Part shown: positions 1-7,283 of the stretch, piece by piece
How the letters are laid out: every line of letters begins with the position of its first letter
Numbering within the stretch: position 1 is the stretch's first letter
DNA from: CAYVJW01 sp964451885
GTDB taxonomy: Bacteria; Patescibacteriota; Gracilibacteria; UBA4473
Assembly: GCA_964451885.1 (NCBI GenBank)
Contig: CAYVJW010000004.1
Span: 1-30,920, forward strand
Direction: 5' to 3'
Length of the DNA stretch: 30,920 bases
Translations under genes and position numbers: made by a program
The notes under the pieces: generated by a model
Database searches by the model: none
What the model was told of the DNA's origin: nothing
What the model saw: the letters and a program-made list of their open reading frames with translations, nothing else

Positions 1-6
1 GAATTT

Positions 7-624
7 CTAGCAGAATGTGTTTGTAGATTTTCTTACTTTTCGAAGGGGACTCATAGTTGTGATTATCTGTTCAGTGAGAATTCTTTCATAAAGCGCCTCC
101 GGATTTTTAAGCAAAGCTTTAAGTTCTTCAGAAATAAGAGGCGAATTTAAAGAACCCGGCGATATTTTTCCATGAAGCAAAGCATTCAAAAACGCATGGA
201 ACCGATCTTGTTCCCTCAAATATTCAACCGCCACCATTCCGTCCAAAGCATGATCCTTCACCCGCGAAAAAGCAGTCAATTCCCTCCTGATCTCCCTCCC
301 GGTTTGTCCGCTAAGAAGACGCATCAATTCAAGCCGATCCTCAAAAACAGATAGATTTACCCCTACTTCCGGCAAATCTAAATTTTGATAAATTTTCTCC
401 CTCACCTGCTGAGGCGACAATTGCCCTCCTCCCTCAGAAGACGCAAAATTAGCCGCCACCGCCACTAAAGAAGAAATATGCGGAAACGCCAATGTTTTCT
501 CCACAGCCTCCCGCCCCAAAACAACTCTTGTTTCAGGCACTTCAGACACACCACCAGACACATTTACATAGGCTGATGTTTCCTGTTCTTCATCGACACC
601 CAATGCACCCTCCTTTTTTGGCAT
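7..624 (-). CDS. hypothetical protein, 205 aa
   Basis: Complete reading frame with an ATG start and a TAG stop only a few bases from the window edge. I do not recognise the family. The protein is soluble: there is no signal peptide or membrane segment. The first ~35 residues are acidic and probably disordered (MPKKEGALGVDEEQETSAY). The rest is rich in helix-forming Leu/Glu/Arg, with an LSPQQVREKI stretch near residue 70 and an EELKALLKNPEALYERI stretch near residue 170. It ends in a basic tail. Codon use matches the other minus-strand genes of the window, so I think it is a real gene. Upstream lies the long gene-free stretch, so it is the first gene of its own minus-strand unit. No clear Shine-Dalgarno is visible. 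Confidence 0.6.
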   Translation of the reverse strand: MPKKEGALGVDEEQETSAYVNVSGGVSEVPETRVVLGREAVEKTLAFPHISSLVAVAANFASSEGGGQLSPQQVREKIYQNLDLPEVGVNLSVFEDRLELMRLLSGQTGREIRRELTAFSRVKDHALDGMVAVEYLREQDRFHAFLNALLHGKISPGSLNSPLISEELKALLKNPEALYERILTEQIITTMSPLRKVRKSTNTFC

Positions 625-1313
625 AAAATTAAATTACAATATAACTTGTGATTGTATCATATTTTGACTTTAAATGCAATACCGACAACAGTGAGGGTAA
701 AGTCCCCCTGTGAAGGGGGATTTAGGGGGGGAAAGCCGAAGGCAATTCGCACAAACATCGCAACTGAATAAATCATGTTCGTTCTGTATTTCCTTCGGAC
801 TTAACCCCCCTACCCCCCTTAACAAGGGGGAGATACCTCAGTAAGTCTTCACAGTCGGACGTAAAAACTCTCACTGGGAGGAAAAATAATAATTTAAGGG
901 GTTCTGAGCACTTTCGATGCACAATCTTAAAAAAGGCAGAAAGACAGTAGAGAAATGCGAAGGATCTTCGAAATATTTTAAGGGAAGAAATTAAGAGAAA
1001 GCACATTTTTGATTATGTAAAGGAGGATTCACCAAATAAAAGGAAGATCCTTCGTTTTTTCCGTTATTGTTTTTCCGCGATTTTTGGGAAGTGGCGGAAA
1101 AAGCCTCAGGACCCCTATTTTTTTATTTTTTTCTCCTCAGTAAGTTTTTACGACATAGTAATTTAATGTGCCGACGAACTTCTGTCGTCAATTTCATTAT
1201 GCCTAGATTTTTTCGTCATCTCTGATTTCTGTCTTATTTAAGCTACTTTATTGTATTAAAAAATCTGTCATAGTCAAGCCTTTATCTCATCTGCCTACGG
1301 AATATTATCAGGA
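625..1313. other. gene-free stretch with degenerate repeats
   Basis: I see no convincing gene in this ~690 bp between the minus-strand unknown gene and NAD unit A. The short frames here have low-complexity, shadow-like translations. It contains the long G/C-run inverted repeat listed separately. A second inverted pair has CGAAGGATCTTC at 958-969 matching GAAGATCCTTCG at 1043-1054. A CCTCAGTAAGT motif appears twice, at about 836 and 1135, each followed by a T/C-rich run and AC. An imperfect inverted copy of the same motif lies at 860-880. The 1100-1135 part is T-rich. Confidence 0.6.
702..833. repeat. G/C-run inverted repeat, MITE- or REP-like
   Basis: Two roughly 35-45 nt arms (702-743 and 791-833) are imperfect inverted copies of each other. 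Each arm carries its own hairpin: TCCCCCT/AGGGGGA around a 4-nt loop at 703-720, and CCCCCTT/AAGGGGG around a 3-nt loop at 814-830. Each then has a second run of six or more G or C. The inner ends CCGAAGG and CCTTCGG also pair. The spacer between arms is about 48 nt. The structure resembles dispersed intergenic palindromic elements of bacteria. I cannot test copy number from one window. Confidence 0.65.
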
Positions 1314-1354
1314 CGTATTCAATGCACGAACCTGATCTTTGACATAACGGCACA
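1314..1354 (+). promoter_or_regulatory. conserved 5' element of NAD unit A
   Basis: CGTATTCAATG (1314-1324) is followed by TGATCTTTGACATAACGGCA and CA (1333-1354), 25 nt before the unit A start codon. The same arrangement lies at 7196-7234 before unit B. The last 22 nt match at 20 positions. A TTGACA hexamer is embedded at 1339-1344. This may be a promoter, an operator or part of a leader. It is not a clear dyad. Shared placement before two NAD-themed operons supports a common regulatory site. Confidence 0.6.
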
Positions 1355-1378
1355 TAGAAAGGAAATAAAAATATAACC

Positions 1379-1960
1379 ATGAACACTTTTCTCCTACTTC
1401 AACTCTGCGGAGGCACACTTTACCTGCTCTCCAAAGTATTCCTCTCAATGGCGGACGGAAATCTATCATTGAGAAGAATCGGCTGGAGCGTCTACATTGC
1501 AGGCGTTCCTTTCTGGATGGCAATCCTTTGGATAAAAACGGACTACATCGTCCTGGGACTCGAATTCGGTGGAGGACTAATGCTCGTTTACGGGCTTATC
1601 AAGACATTCCAACCCGATGCAGCGCCCTACACAATGTGGGACAAAACCGCTGACGGCTCATGCGTTATCCTTTTTCTTATGGCTTTAATCTTCACGATTA
1701 ATACCAAAGGATTTGGATTTCACCCGTTTTTAGAGGTTGTCGTCGCTTCAACTTTCGCGGTTTCTGCAATGTTACTGGCACGCCAAGACACAAGAGGCTG
1801 GTACGTTTTACTACTCATGCACTTCGCTACCGGCTATCTGATGTACGAACAACAAGTCTACTGGCTTACAATGCAACAGACAATTTCATCATTATTTGCT
1901 TTGTGGGCTATCTATAAGGCAAATCAAACCCCCATAGCAAGAAGATCATGCAATGCCTAA
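1379..1960 (+). CDS. PnuC-like 7-TM membrane protein (putative nicotinamide nucleoside/nucleotide transporter)
   Basis: 193 aa, almost entirely hydrophobic, with about seven membrane segments near residues 3-24, 36-53, 57-77, 93-112, 119-137, 141-159 and 163-183. Size, segment number and the final third (an acidic Glu opening the fifth segment, LLARQD, GWYVLLLMHF, then an aromatic-rich last helix) fit the PnuC family. PnuC proteins facilitate nicotinamide riboside or NMN uptake across the inner membrane. The fit is by pattern only, so another small 7-TM family is possible. The neighbours (nicotinamidase-like and NadD-like proteins) favour an NAD-precursor role. A weak AAAGGA lies 15 nt upstream of the start. 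The stop overlaps the next start by 8 nt, implying translational coupling. It is the first gene of unit A. Confidence 0.55.
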   Translation: MNTFLLLQLCGGTLYLLSKVFLSMADGNLSLRRIGWSVYIAGVPFWMAILWIKTDYIVLGLEFGGGLMLVYGLIKTFQPDAAPYTMWDKTADGSCVILFLMALIFTINTKGFGFHPFLEVVVASTFAVSAMLLARQDTRGWYVLLLMHFATGYLMYEQQVYWLTMQQTISSLFALWAIYKANQTPIARRSCNA

Positions 1961-2759
1961 TGAACCAAAAATCTCCCAATTTCGAACCCGTTTCGGAACC
2001 AAACAAGGTTCAAAGCACATCAACCTCGGCACAAACAACCAGGACGCCAGAGAGATTCAGAGCTTCTCCATTCCCACGTCTGGAAAAACTTTTCACGTGG
2101 GATTAGTCTCCGACGGTTGTACGGGAAACCCCTTATTCAGTCACAACGAAGTAGGGGCCAATCTACTCATTCTTTACGCATACCGCCGGATACAGGAGCT
2201 GATCTGTTCCAGCGTACCGATTGGAGAAATTCCAAAAGCACTCTTTCCGAGTTGCACAGAATTCCTGTTGAATCTAACAGGATGGGTAATACCTCCAACA
2301 ATTGTATGGCAATACCCTGCTCCGATCAAAGATCGTGAAGAATGGAGCAGCCAGAAACGTTTCCGAACCGATTTTCTGGCAGCGACCCTTCTGGGGTTTA
2401 TCACGGATGAGCAAGATCTGGTTACCTTTTCCGCCGGTGACGGAATTATTCTGGTAAATGACGATATTGAAGTCATCGATCAAGATGATAAACCGGAGTA
2501 TCCGGCGATCTCCATCAACCAGCCAGGAAAAGGTTTCGTCACGAAACATCACCGCATGGATACAGTTCGCCGCGTAGCAGTAATGACGGACGGATTAGAA
2601 TCCCTTATGAAGGATCCAACATTTGTCGACCGAATGTTTCGGGACAAGCTGGACACTCCTTTGGGACTTCAGTTCGTTCTCAATCTTGCCTTCAAGGCAA
2701 ATCCTGAACTCATGAAGGATGACTGCACCGCAGTGACACTGGAAAAAATCGAAACATAA
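1953..2759 (+). CDS. PP2C-family serine/threonine phosphatase
   Basis: 268 aa, soluble. The metal-binding motifs of the PPM/PP2C family appear in order: NNQDA (residues 28-32), GLVSDGCTG with the metal-binding Asp54-Gly55, FLAATLLGF then FSAGDGIILV in the middle (~140-165), VAVMTDGLES (~208-217) and the C-terminal DDCTAVTLE (~257-265). Such enzymes remove phosphate from Ser/Thr using two metal ions. The gene starts inside the end of the PnuC-like gene and is followed after 17 nt by a protein kinase gene. The phosphatase and kinase are therefore very likely an opposing pair acting on the same target, as in TerY-P-type phosphatase/kinase modules. No vWA gene is visible here. The substrate is unknown; the neighbouring NAD-salvage proteins are candidates. 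Confidence 0.85.
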   Translation: MPNEPKISQFRTRFGTKQGSKHINLGTNNQDAREIQSFSIPTSGKTFHVGLVSDGCTGNPLFSHNEVGANLLILYAYRRIQELICSSVPIGEIPKALFPSCTEFLLNLTGWVIPPTIVWQYPAPIKDREEWSSQKRFRTDFLAATLLGFITDEQDLVTFSAGDGIILVNDDIEVIDQDDKPEYPAISINQPGKGFVTKHHRMDTVRRVAVMTDGLESLMKDPTFVDRMFRDKLDTPLGLQFVLNLAFKANPELMKDDCTAVTLEKIET

Positions 2760-2776
2760 GAAGGGAGCAATCAACT

Positions 2777-4723
2777 ATGTATCTCATCAAGAGACAAAAG
2801 TATCGTGAAGACCCAAACCAGAAATTGGGTGGCGGGTCAGAAGGGTCTGTATACCCTTTTCCGGACAACGCAGACCTCTGCGTCAAGTTATTCCATCCAC
2901 CGGATCCCGACGACGCAGAAGCGCCAAAACTGGCTCGGTATCGCGCGGAAAAAATCGGGGCTATTTGTAAAATGCCCCTACGCTTACCGAAGCATTTCAT
3001 CATCCCCAAGAAACCAACGTTTGATACCAAGGGGGAAGTGAGCGGTTTTCTTATGCAGCGGGTACCCACCGGGTTTGTAAAAATCATGGAACTCTTGAAA
3101 GGCTATCGAACAACACACGATATCGGTCTTCGGGAGATTACCCGGCTCTTTGCTGGCCTGTTCGAAGACGCAATCCTGATCCACCAGCAAGGACTGGTAA
3201 TCGGAGACATCAACACCGGCTGCATCATGATCAACCCAAAGCTCGAAAGAGCCTGGGTAGATACAGACAGCTGGGGGTATCCGAATTTTCCCTGTCTGGC
3301 TACTACGGAAATGTTTGCACATCCAGATCTGTATCCAAACCTGGAATCAGGAGGCAATTTTGTTCCACACCAACCACATCATGACTTGTTTTCATTTGCA
3401 GTCATGTATGTGCTGATGGCTCTGCAGGGAGCCCATCCGTTTCGGATGGGACTACATCCCACCGTCCGCAGTCTTCAGGAGCGAGCGACAGGAGGCATTA
3501 CGATCTTTGATCCTGATGTCACCTACCCAAAAATGCTCACCCCTCCCGAAGTTCTGAGTGACGACATGCTGAATCAACTCGTTCGGGTTCTAAAAAGACA
3601 GGCCAAAGATCCGATAAAACCGGATGTGCTACTTGAATTCGAGCAGGCAATCGTTGTCTGCCCACAATGCAACATCCAGCATCATGCTTCTCGGAAGAAC
3701 TGTCCGAAGTGCCATGAAAAAACCGTTATCGATCTGTCCAAACTGGTGGCCTTCCTCATTGACGAGGAAGTCTTCAAGGCTCCGGAAACGGTGCTGTTCG
3801 TGCAGGTGATCGGTAATTTGTCATACTTGGCTTGCCGGATCAACGACAAACTGAACATCATCACGATCGACCCGCAAAAAAAGGTGACCGTCATTCCGAC
3901 GAACATTGAAGCGACAAAAGGGGCACGATATCGATTTTTTGATTCATGCCTCGTGATTTGCAAAAATCCGTACGCGCCACCCCCCGTTCGTCTGGAGATG
4001 CATAAGATCGTAAATGGTCGTCTTCGGGAACTAGGATTTACCACTACCGGAGCACTAGAAAACGATTCGGCGGTATTCAATACTTCCAATCGCTTCCTTT
4101 ACCGTACCGCCGGTAGCACCATCATGTGCAGCCGTCCGTACGGTCGCATGCTTATAGAGCAAGGAGTTGCCCAGGTACACAAATCTCAGTCGTGGCTCAC
4201 CGTTGATCGCATGTCCGGCGCTGCTCGCGAAGCCCTTTTCGGGTACGACCGAGCACTACGGGAATATCAATGGTTCGTGATCCATGGCTCTAGTGACGGA
4301 AACCGTTTCAGCTATCACGATGTGAAACTACCTTCAATGCGATCGAACGAGAAATTGGAAGACTTCACGGTCTACTTCAACGCTGCTTCCGTCCTACTTA
4401 TCCGTAAGACCAGATACCGGGAAAAAGATTTTGTCCGGTATTCGATCATCGGATTGGACGGAAAGGTACAGAAGGATGTCTTACTCAAGAGTTCGGATGA
4501 AGGATACGATTGCTGGGAGAATCTTTCCGGCAAATTGTTCCAAAAATCCGGCGTCCTGCACGTCACCCCCAACGGCATTGTCAAGCAAACACTTGCCGAT
4601 GACACCTACATGCCGCTGGGTGATACGTCCGGTGTGATTACGATAACCGACCGCTTATTCCGATTTGGAAAGGCTGTCGGCGTTGCTCGAACTGGCGGGA
4701 TACTCACTATCACCAGAAAGTAA
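2777..4723 (+). CDS. protein kinase with zinc ribbon and C-terminal propeller-like domain
   Basis: 648 aa. Residues ~10-285 form a Ser/Thr-kinase-like domain. It has glycine loop GGGSEGSVY (18-26), ATP lysine Lys37 in CVKLF, catalytic-loop Asp144 in VIGDINTGC, and a DFG-equivalent D162-T-D164-S-W. The usual HRD is IGD and the metal-binding Asn of the loop is Cys149, so the catalytic loop is atypical. A zinc ribbon follows (Cys295, Cys298, Cys309, Cys312; CxxC-x10-CxxC). Residues ~320-648 are beta-rich with repeated short strands, suggestive of a propeller or WD-like sensor; that part is inference. There are no membrane segments. AAGGGAG precedes the start. Kinase plus ribbon architecture resembles the kinases of TerY-P-like triads, and the PP2C gene immediately upstream fits that comparison. 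Confidence 0.8.
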   Translation: MYLIKRQKYREDPNQKLGGGSEGSVYPFPDNADLCVKLFHPPDPDDAEAPKLARYRAEKIGAICKMPLRLPKHFIIPKKPTFDTKGEVSGFLMQRVPTGFVKIMELLKGYRTTHDIGLREITRLFAGLFEDAILIHQQGLVIGDINTGCIMINPKLERAWVDTDSWGYPNFPCLATTEMFAHPDLYPNLESGGNFVPHQPHHDLFSFAVMYVLMALQGAHPFRMGLHPTVRSLQERATGGITIFDPDVTYPKMLTPPEVLSDDMLNQLVRVLKRQAKDPIKPDVLLEFEQAIVVCPQCNIQHHASRKNCPKCHEKTVIDLSKLVAFLIDEEVFKAPETVLFVQVIGNLSYLACRINDKLNIITIDPQKKVTVIPTNIEATKGARYRFFDSCLVICKNPYAPPPVRLEMHKIVNGRLRELGFTTTGALENDSAVFNTSNRFLYRTAGSTIMCSRPYGRMLIEQGVAQVHKSQSWLTVDRMSGAAREALFGYDRALREYQWFVIHGSSDGNRFSYHDVKLPSMRSNEKLEDFTVYFNAASVLLIRKTRYREKDFVRYSIIGLDGKVQKDVLLKSSDEGYDCWENLSGKLFQKSGVLHVTPNGIVKQTLADDTYMPLGDTSGVITITDRLFRFGKAVGVARTGGILTITRK

Positions 4724-4745
4724 CCAACCACAGGAGGAACAAACC

Positions 4746-5723
4746 ATGAATACCACCCCTCAAATCGCTGATCATGCTGATCTGGCTCACACCCCGGAAT
4801 TCTTCAAACCAGAAAAGGCCTACAAAAACTTCACGCCCAATCTGAACGAAACTTACCAGGAAGGCATCGCCTTCGCACGGCAACGCGGGCTGGAACCGGC
4901 ACACAAACTCATCGCCAAAGGCCAAGGCCACGCGGCCATGCTCACTGATCTGCAGGATGATTTCAGGCCTAAGGGGCGTCTTCCGGTACAAGGAACCGAT
5001 AACGTGACCCTGCGAACCTGCGTGCGTCTGATCAACGGAACGGTAACTCCCCATTTCGCGGGAGTGATCTTTTCCCTGGACGGGCATCCCATCCAGCACA
5101 TCTCATTCGATCACTACTGGCGGGACGACAAAGGCAACCCTCTGGATCTCAGCCAGCACGACGGAGCCGCCTGCCTGACCCTTGCGGACAAAGACAAGTA
5201 CGTCTTCAAAGCCTACGGTTTCAATGCCAATGGTCCGTACGACATCGGCTACTATCAACCACGCTTCGATTCGCGGGAGGCTGTCCCCTACTGGAAACAC
5301 CTTCAAGCGACCGGCCAGGGGGACATCTGGGTCTTCGTGCCCCATTGCGCCATCGGAACGGATGGAGTAAATCTGCATCCTCTGTTGGCCGAAACCATCG
5401 CCTTCATGTCCGGTGCACTGTCCTTCCAGCCGACCATCGTCCACAAAGGACATATTTCCGGCACCGACTGGTTCGGACCTCTTGAACCGTGCCGCCCGGA
5501 TCCGAATCACCCGCAAGGGGGATTCCAAAAGCCGATCCTCGACACCATGAAACGTTTCAAAACCGTCGAGCTTCGCACAGAAGCAGGGCGAATCGGACAA
5601 GGAATACAAGAGCCGATTCCGCCGCATGATGCGAGTCATGAGCCGGGTAAGCGCCAGCAAGGGCACCAGCGCGGTGAAAACCACCGCGGCCGTCCAGGTC
5701 TCTCCCATCGAGGACGACGATGA
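4746..5723 (+). CDS. nicotinamidase-like isochorismatase-family hydrolase, C-terminus apparently damaged
   Basis: A strong AGGAGG 9 nt upstream sets this ATG. The N-terminal ~60 residues are extra. Family motifs follow: AMLTDLQDDF with catalytic-type Asp68, KGRLPVQGTD, SFDHYW in the metal region (one expected His is Tyr), PHCAIGTDGVNLHP (199-212) and HKGHISGTDWFGP with catalytic-type Lys234. In nicotinamidases (nicotinamide to nicotinate) a strand with G-x-A-x-D-x-C-V comes next. Here the sequence departs after FKTVE (271-275), and no Cys exists downstream in any frame-consistent position. The last ~48 residues read as out-of-frame sequence. The +1 frame instead encodes a plausible acidic C-terminus ending EDDDDLI with TGA at 5731-5733. 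I infer an internal deletion plus frameshift that removed the nucleophile, either real or an assembly error. Codons are markedly GC-rich. Confidence 0.7.
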   Translation: MNTTPQIADHADLAHTPEFFKPEKAYKNFTPNLNETYQEGIAFARQRGLEPAHKLIAKGQGHAAMLTDLQDDFRPKGRLPVQGTDNVTLRTCVRLINGTVTPHFAGVIFSLDGHPIQHISFDHYWRDDKGNPLDLSQHDGAACLTLADKDKYVFKAYGFNANGPYDIGYYQPRFDSREAVPYWKHLQATGQGDIWVFVPHCAIGTDGVNLHPLLAETIAFMSGALSFQPTIVHKGHISGTDWFGPLEPCRPDPNHPQGGFQKPILDTMKRFKTVELRTEAGRIGQGIQEPIPPHDASHEPGKRQQGHQRGENHRGRPGLSHRGRR

Positions 5724-5835
5724 CCTGATCTGAACATCAAAACAAAAAAATCTACAACGCTACTTCCCTGTGTATCTGCTCTAGAGACAGATTTTCATCT
5801 TCTCTCTATTTCAGATTCCAACAAAGCAGAATCCC

Positions 5836-5917
5836 CTTGCTAAAAAGCTTCCCCGGCAAATCGGAGAATGCTGACAGCAGATTCAATCCCGAGACCTCGC
5901 GCCTCGGGATTTTTTTT
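5836..5917 (+). repeat. 3' block of unit A, copy 1, including its terminator
   Basis: CCTTGCTAAAAAGCTT starts the block. ACAGCAGATTCAA (5875-5887) and the hairpin CCCGAG...CTCGGG with a run of eight T end it. The same succession is found at 8984-9067 after unit B, with near-identical ends and a diverged middle. Similarity reaches well upstream of the hairpin, so it is more than a shared terminator. Confidence 0.7.
5888..5917 (+). terminator. intrinsic terminator of NAD unit A
   Basis: Stem CCCGAG (5888-5893) and CTCGGG (5903-5908) around a GC-rich loop, followed by T8. It lies about 165 nt after the hydrolase stop and closes the four-gene unit. Confidence 0.85.
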
Positions 5918-5991
5918 ATTATTGCAGAAACTTGACAAAGAACAAACCACCAATACAGTCACCTAAAATCAACATAAAATCCCTCAATAAA

Positions 5992-7041
5992 ATGCCAACC
6001 TCCCCTCCAGAATTCTCCTCAGAACAGCCTCCAAAAATACAATTCAACTCTCTAATAACAGACGTACAGAAGATGGATGCGATCGAGCAGGAAACGCAGG
6101 AAGTAGTTGCAGAAAAATTACAAGAACTATGTAGCAAGAAAAAAGAAATCAAGTTAGATCTTTTTAAAACAAAGAGATGGAGTAGCGAACAAAATAGACA
6201 AATTCCAAACAAAGATTTCCATAACGTCATAGATGGACTTAATGATCCTGAATTTTTTAAGGGCTTTCACAAGGTTCAACTAAACAATATATACAATCAA
6301 CCCTATGACTTAAGATTTAATGAGGACGCCAGGCAAAGGAATCGTGAAAGAGTAGTAGTTGGACAAGACATTCAATTTACATTCGAGACCAGTAATTCCA
6401 TATTTTATGAAATTATTGTAGATGCGAAAAATTTTAATCCGATACTTATTCAGCAATTGAAACTAAATTTAAACAACAAAAATTGGCGAGAAGCACAAGA
6501 AATGCTTCCAGAGGCAATCTACCATTTTGTAAATCTAAAAGAAGCGTTAATAAATGTCCCAGCCATACTAGAACCACTCATAAATGATGAAATGCAATCA
6601 CAGAATGATCAAGGAAAAGAATGGTTAAAACAGGACCAACGCAAGATATTGGACGCGATTGGAGTTCTTCATGATATTCTGGAGGAATATGAAAAAAGAG
6701 AGGATCTTCTCCATCCAAATCAAATTCCAGAAGAAAGACGTTCAGATCCTACGGTTTATAAACGGATAAAACATTTACCACTAGATTGTCTTTTTAGTGA
6801 TCTCAAAAATGCATATGAATTCATTGAAATGTATTTATTTCCAATCAATGTTTGGGAAGGAGGAAGTAAATATTACCCAAATGATAAATTGCACGCCTTG
6901 AAACCGCTTAAAGAAGAATTTTCAAAGATTCTTGAATTCGAGGATATTATTGAAGGAGAACAAATGGCAAAGTATAAAATTGAACGATGTATGAGGAGAT
7001 TTAATAAGTTAATTAATCAGAAGATCTTGACAGCGATATAA
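5992..7041 (+). CDS. hypothetical protein, AT-rich, ~349 aa
   Basis: The frame is open from a TTG at 5932, but that lies just behind the terminator with no ribosome site. The ATG at 5992 (MPTSPPEFSS) or the one at 6073 (MDAIEQETQE) is a likelier start. No family recognised. The protein is soluble, charged and mainly helical, with a Glu/Lys-rich N-terminal helix (EVVAEKLQELCSKKKEIK). The core contains FETSNSIFYEIIVDAKNF, and a long C-terminal half is rich in DILEEYEKRE-type helices. Codon use is far more AT-rich than the two NAD units flanking it. It sits between the terminator of one and the promoter element of the other, so it is its own transcription unit and may be a later insertion. It could be an accessory protein of the island, but nothing shows that directly. 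Confidence 0.65.
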   Translation: MPTSPPEFSSEQPPKIQFNSLITDVQKMDAIEQETQEVVAEKLQELCSKKKEIKLDLFKTKRWSSEQNRQIPNKDFHNVIDGLNDPEFFKGFHKVQLNNIYNQPYDLRFNEDARQRNRERVVVGQDIQFTFETSNSIFYEIIVDAKNFNPILIQQLKLNLNNKNWREAQEMLPEAIYHFVNLKEALINVPAILEPLINDEMQSQNDQGKEWLKQDQRKILDAIGVLHDILEEYEKREDLLHPNQIPEERRSDPTVYKRIKHLPLDCLFSDLKNAYEFIEMYLFPINVWEGGSKYYPNDKLHALKPLKEEFSKILEFEDIIEGEQMAKYKIERCMRRFNKLINQKILTAI

Positions 7042-7080
7042 GCATTACTTCATGACAACAGCAATATTTCGTCAATTCTA

Positions 7081-7102
7081 TGCCGAAAAAACAATTTCGG
7101 CA
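7081..7102 (+). terminator. hairpin after the AT-rich unknown gene
   Basis: Perfect 8-bp stem TGCCGAAA / TTTCGGCA around a 6-nt A-rich loop, 40 nt past the stop. It is followed by AT-rich sequence but no clean T-run, so termination is likely rather than certain. Confidence 0.55.
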
Positions 7103-7195
7103 ATTTGATATTTTGCGTCTATATCTGATGTTACGCTATTGACAATAGGATTGAAATTATTATTTTTATACTCAAAAAAACAAATATTATAAAAT

Positions 7196-7234
7196 CGTAG
7201 TCAATGTATACTTGATCTTTGATATCACGGCACA
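7196..7234 (+). promoter_or_regulatory. conserved 5' element of NAD unit B
   Basis: CGTAGTCAATG then TGATCTTTGATATCACGGCA and CA (7213-7234), matching the unit A element at 1314-1354. A TTGATA (7219-7224) with CATAAC 18 nt further on could be the -35 and -10 here. The element starts about 88 nt before the start codon. Confidence 0.6.
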
Positions 7235-7242
7235 AACCCAAA

Positions 7243-7260
7243 CATAACTTCATAGTTATG
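7243..7260. promoter_or_regulatory. perfect dyad, candidate operator
   Basis: CATAACT-TCAT-AGTTATG is a perfect 7-nt inverted repeat around 4 nt, between the conserved 5' element and the ribosome site of unit B. It overlaps the putative -10. It is not present before unit A. It could be a repressor site or a small leader hairpin. Confidence 0.4.
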
Positions 7261-7283
7261 CTTCCCTAACAGGAGACAATACC

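Noticed and set aside
773..1523. Minus-strand frames in the gene desert and over the unit A promoter
   Set aside because: Compositions are Arg/Ser/Phe-rich and shadow-like, they run through the palindromic repeat and the plus-strand promoter, and they resemble no protein family.
5932..5991. TTG start for the AT-rich unknown gene
   Set aside because: It lies 15 nt behind the unit A terminator with no ribosome site; later ATG codons are more credible.
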